Shown: positions 5,017 through 7,484 of the stretch, one piece after another
Numbering within the stretch: the stretch's first letter is position 1
Layout of the letters: each line of letters starts with the position of its first letter
Origin: RGIG1995 sp045645205
GTDB taxonomy: Bacteria > Bacillota > Clostridia > Oscillospirales > CAG-272
DNA length: 7,484 bases
NCBI GenBank assembly: GCA_045645205.1
Contig: JAZRIJ010000046.1
Location: forward strand, 1 to 7,484
Direction: 5' to 3'
The notes under the pieces: generated by a model
What the model was told of the DNA's origin: nothing
The model's input: only the letters and a program-made list of their open reading frames with translations
The model's database searches: none
Translations under genes and position numbers: made by a program

Positions 5017-7332
5017 ATGTTTGAGAACTATAAGACATTCGAATATGAATTGTCAGGAAGAAAGCTTGTAATTGAAACAGGCAAAATGGCAGGTCTTGCA
5101 AACGGCTCCTGCTTGGTGCGCTTCGGCGACACGGTTATTCTTGCGACCGCAACAGCAAGTGCAAAACCCAGAGACGGCATTGATTTTCTGCCCCTTTCAG
5201 TTGATTTTGAGGAAAGACTTTACGCTGTAGGCAGAATTCCCGGCGGCTACCTCAAGAGAGAGGGAAAACCATCCGAGAAGGCTATTCTCACATCCCGTGT
5301 TATCGACAGACCTATCAGACCCTTGTTCCCCAAGGATCTTCGTAATGATGTAAACCTCAGCCTTACCGTACTTTGTGTTGACAATGACAACAGTCCTGAG
5401 ATAGCAGGTATGATCGGCGCGTCAATCGCACTTTCAATATCCGATATTCCGTGGAATGGACCTATCGCAGGTGTATTTGTAGGCTTGATTGACGGACAGA
5501 TCGTACTCAACCCCACTGTTGAACAGAGAGAAAAGAGCGACCTCGAACTTACCGTTGCAGGTAGCTTAAACAAGGTTGTTATGATTGAAGCGGGCGCAAA
5601 GGAAGTAAGCGATGACGATATGTTCAACGCTATTATGACAGCGCACGAGGAAATCAAGAATATCTGTAACTTTATCAACTCTATTGTTGCAGAGGTAGGT
5701 AAACCCAAGTTTGACTATCCTTCATGCGAATTTGACCATGACATGTTTGACAAGGTATTTGATTTCTGCGAAAAGGACGTTATGTTTGCACTTGACACAG
5801 ATGACAAGAACGTTCGCGACGAAAGAATGCAGCCTATAACTGACGCTATTGTTGAAAAGTTCAGTGAAGAATATCCCGAAATGCCTGAGATAATCGGAGA
5901 GCTTATTTACAAGATTCAGAAGAAGATAGTTCGCCGTTGGCTTCTCGAAGACGGTAAGCGTGTTGACGGCAGAAGAATGGACCAGATAAGACCCCTCGCG
6001 GCTGAGGTCGGTTTGTTCAACCGTACACATGGAAGCGGTATGTTCACAAGAGGACAGACACAGGTTATGACTATTGCAACCCTCGGTCCTATAGGAGATG
6101 CGCAGATGCTTGACGGTATTGACACCGAAGAGACAAAGAGATATATGCACCACTACAATATGCCCGGCTACTCGGTTGGTGAAGCAAAATCATCAAGAGG
6201 TCCCGGCAGACGTGAGATTGGACACGGAGCTTTGGCTGAACGTTCACTCGTTCCTGTGCTTCCCTCTGTTGACGAATTCCCCTATGCAATCAGATGCGTA
6301 TCCGAGGTTATCAGTTCAAACGGTTCAACATCACAGGCTTCAGTTTGTGGCTCCACACTTGCTCTTATGGATGCAGGTGTTCCGATAAAGGCTCCCGTTG
6401 CAGGTATTTCCTGCGGTCTTATAACCGAGGGTGAGCGCTGGATGACAATGATAGATATTCAGGGGCTTGAAGACTTCTACGGCGATATGGACTTTAAGGT
6501 TGCAGGTACTCATAAGGGTATTACATCAATTCAGATGGACCTTAAGATAGACGGTCTTACACCCGAAATTATTAAGAATGCTCTTGAAGTAACACACAAG
6601 GGTAGAGATTATATCATTGACGAAATTATTCTCAAGGCTATTCCTGAATCAAGAGCTGATGTTTCCGAATACGCTCCCAAGATGCTTACAATGCATATTG
6701 ATCCCGATAAGATCAGAGAAGTTATCGGTTCGGGCGGTAAGGTTATTCAGAAGATTGTTGCTGATACAGGCGCTAAGATCGACATTGAAGACGACGGAAC
6801 TATCTATATTTCCGCTGTAAACAGAGACAGCGCGTATGCCGCAAAGGAAATTATTGACGGTATCGTATTTGAACCCGAAGTGGGCGCTATTTATACAGGT
6901 AAGGTTACAAGAGTTATTCCTATCGGCGCATTTGTTGAATTTGCTCCCGGCAAGGAAGGTCTTGTACACATTTCCAAGCTTGACTACAAGAGAGTTGAAA
7001 AGGTTGAAGATGTTTGCAACGAAGGCGATGTAATTACCGTTAAGTATATGGGAACAGATGAAAAGGGCAGACTTAACTTTTCCAGAAAGGATGCTATGCC
7101 CAAGCCTGAAGGCTATGAGGAAAGACGCCCTCAGAGACCCAGAACAAACAATAATAACGATAAATTCAGAGAAAATCCTAACAGACGTCAATACAACAGA
7201 GAAGAGCGCAGACCTGAATATGAAGCACCCAAAGCTCCTGTTGCTGAACCCGTAAAGGCTGAAGAGCCAAAGGTTGAAGCTCCCGCAGAAACCGAAAGCA
7301 AAGGTCTCTTCGGCTTCTTCAAGAAAAAGTAA
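5017..7332 (+). CDS. pnp: Polynucleotide phosphorylase (PNPase)
   Basis: Phosphorolytic 3'-to-5' exoribonuclease that degrades RNA to nucleoside diphosphates and can also add 3' tails; acts as a trimer in the cytosol. Domains in order: first RNase PH core (about 14-145), helical linker (about 235-310), catalytic RNase PH core (about 315-545), KH domain with IGSGGKVI (570-577) and S1 domain (about 622-692). The catalytic residues Asp486, Asp492 and Lys494 in EDFYGDMDFK fall at the same numbers as in E. coli. RGQTQ (345-349) and ISSNGS (432-437) are also intact. At 771 residues it is about 60 longer than E. coli or B. subtilis PNPase because of a C-terminal tail (694-771). The tail is Arg/Asn-rich, then Pro/Ala/Glu/Val-rich, then ends GLFGFFKKK. 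GGAGG at 5006-5010, 6 nt upstream, sets the start. Expression may come from the rpsO promoter by read-through or from an unseen nearby promoter. Confidence 0.98.
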   Translation: MFENYKTFEYELSGRKLVIETGKMAGLANGSCLVRFGDTVILATATASAKPRDGIDFLPLSVDFEERLYAVGRIPGGYLKREGKPSEKAILTSRVIDRPIRPLFPKDLRNDVNLSLTVLCVDNDNSPEIAGMIGASIALSISDIPWNGPIAGVFVGLIDGQIVLNPTVEQREKSDLELTVAGSLNKVVMIEAGAKEVSDDDMFNAIMTAHEEIKNICNFINSIVAEVGKPKFDYPSCEFDHDMFDKVFDFCEKDVMFALDTDDKNVRDERMQPITDAIVEKFSEEYPEMPEIIGELIYKIQKKIVRRWLLEDGKRVDGRRMDQIRPLAAEVGLFNRTHGSGMFTRGQTQVMTIATLGPIGDAQMLDGIDTEETKRYMHHYNMPGYSVGEAKSSRGPGRREIGHGALAERSLVPVLPSVDEFPYAIRCVSEVISSNGSTSQASVCGSTLALMDAGVPIKAPVAGISCGLITEGERWMTMIDIQGLEDFYGDMDFKVAGTHKGITSIQMDLKIDGLTPEIIKNALEVTHKGRDYIIDEIILKAIPESRADVSEYAPKMLTMHIDPDKIREVIGSGGKVIQKIVADTGAKIDIEDDGTIYISAVNRDSAYAAKEIIDGIVFEPEVGAIYTGKVTRVIPIGAFVEFAPGKEGLVHISKLDYKRVEKVEDVCNEGDVITVKYMGTDEKGRLNFSRKDAMPKPEGYEERRPQRPRTNNNNDKFRENPNRRQYNREERRPEYEAPKAPVAEPVKAEEPKVEAPAETESKGLFGFFKKK

Positions 7333-7344
7333 TCTATAACACGA

Positions 7345-7394
7345 AAAAGAGGCTGAGTCAAAAGCGATAAAAAACGCTTAAGGCTCAGCCTTTT
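7345..7394 (+). terminator. Rho-independent terminator after pnp
   Basis: AGGCTGAG (7350-7357) pairs with CTCAGCCT (7384-7391), and an inner AAGCG (7362-7366) pairs with CGCTT (7375-7379). A-rich bases (7345-7348) stand opposite the T-run TTTT (7391-7394), so the hairpin may act in both directions. The T-run is short. It begins 12 nt after the pnp stop codon and probably ends the rpsO-pnp transcript. Confidence 0.7.
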
Positions 7395-7484
7395 GCTATG
7401 AATAAGCGAAAGCATAATCAATACTAAAGAATAAAAAGCTCCAAAACGAGTAAAAAAGAGCATACGAAAAAAGAGGTATGTGAA
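7395..7484. other. Intergenic tail, no supported gene
   Basis: This stretch is AT-rich and has no convincing gene on either strand. Near the edge, AAGAGGT is followed by ATG at 7478, but the next codon is TGA. A GTG at 7480 has too short a spacing from the purine-rich motif. CATAC (7461-7465) and GTATG (7476-7480) can form a small hairpin. The next gene presumably lies beyond the window. Confidence 0.5.

Noticed and set aside
6649..7191. Long minus-strand open frame opposite the 3' part of pnp
   Set aside because: It is a shadow of the KH and S1 domain coding region, with no family resemblance.
7393..7418. TTGCTA and CATAAT as a promoter for the next gene
   Set aside because: The spacing is only 14 nt and both boxes are poor.
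1..7484. CRISPR array, tRNA or rRNA genes, transposase, phage or toxin-antitoxin genes
   Set aside because: No regularly spaced repeats, no tRNA-like cloverleaf outside the T-box region, and no coding similarity to such families was seen on either strand.

Overview
The window looks like a chromosomal segment of a low-to-mid GC Firmicute of class Clostridia, plausibly an uncultured gut or rumen member of the Oscillospiraceae/Ruminococcaceae type. This rests on strong GAGGTGAT/GGAGG ribosome-binding sites, a T-box riboswitch, a Bacillus/Clostridium-type serine acetyltransferase, a Gram-positive-style lipoprotein and the rpsO-pnp gene order. The genus assignment is inference from style; no 16S or marker comparison was possible.

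Layout. Bases 1-417 hold no convincing gene. They carry several palindromic, repeat-like elements: a hairpin at the left edge, a REP-like fold at 117-162, a larger fold-back block at about 206-329, and an AT-rich hairpin at 368-389. A sigma-A-type promoter (419-446) then drives a cysteine-specific T-box leader (about 462-675). Its parts can be read directly: Stem I with a UGC specifier, an antiterminator with the TGGGACC bulge, and a competing terminator. Downstream lie cysE (serine O-acetyltransferase), cysS (cysteinyl-tRNA synthetase) and, only 17 nt after cysS, an orphan solute-binding-type lipoprotein. All three are on the + strand with no visible terminator between them. Uncharged tRNA-Cys should therefore raise expression of cysteine synthesis, cysteine charging and, by position, the lipoprotein.

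A second promoter (4437-4465), very similar in sequence to the first, precedes rpsO (ribosomal protein S15). After a terminator-like hairpin comes a long, nearly continuous stem-loop (4915-4992) and then pnp (polynucleotide phosphorylase). The PNPase has intact catalytic residues, KH and S1 domains, and an unusual 78-residue charged tail ending in a hydrophobic/basic motif. A hairpin after pnp probably ends the unit. The last 90 nt hold no gene that can be supported.

Most of the coding content is ordinary housekeeping. The most notable points are the lipoprotein placed in a Cys T-box operon and rich in cysteine itself, the long hairpin in front of pnp, the PNPase tail, the G in the variable position of the T-box bulge, and the intergenic palindromic elements. 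I did not find evidence for a wholly new system.
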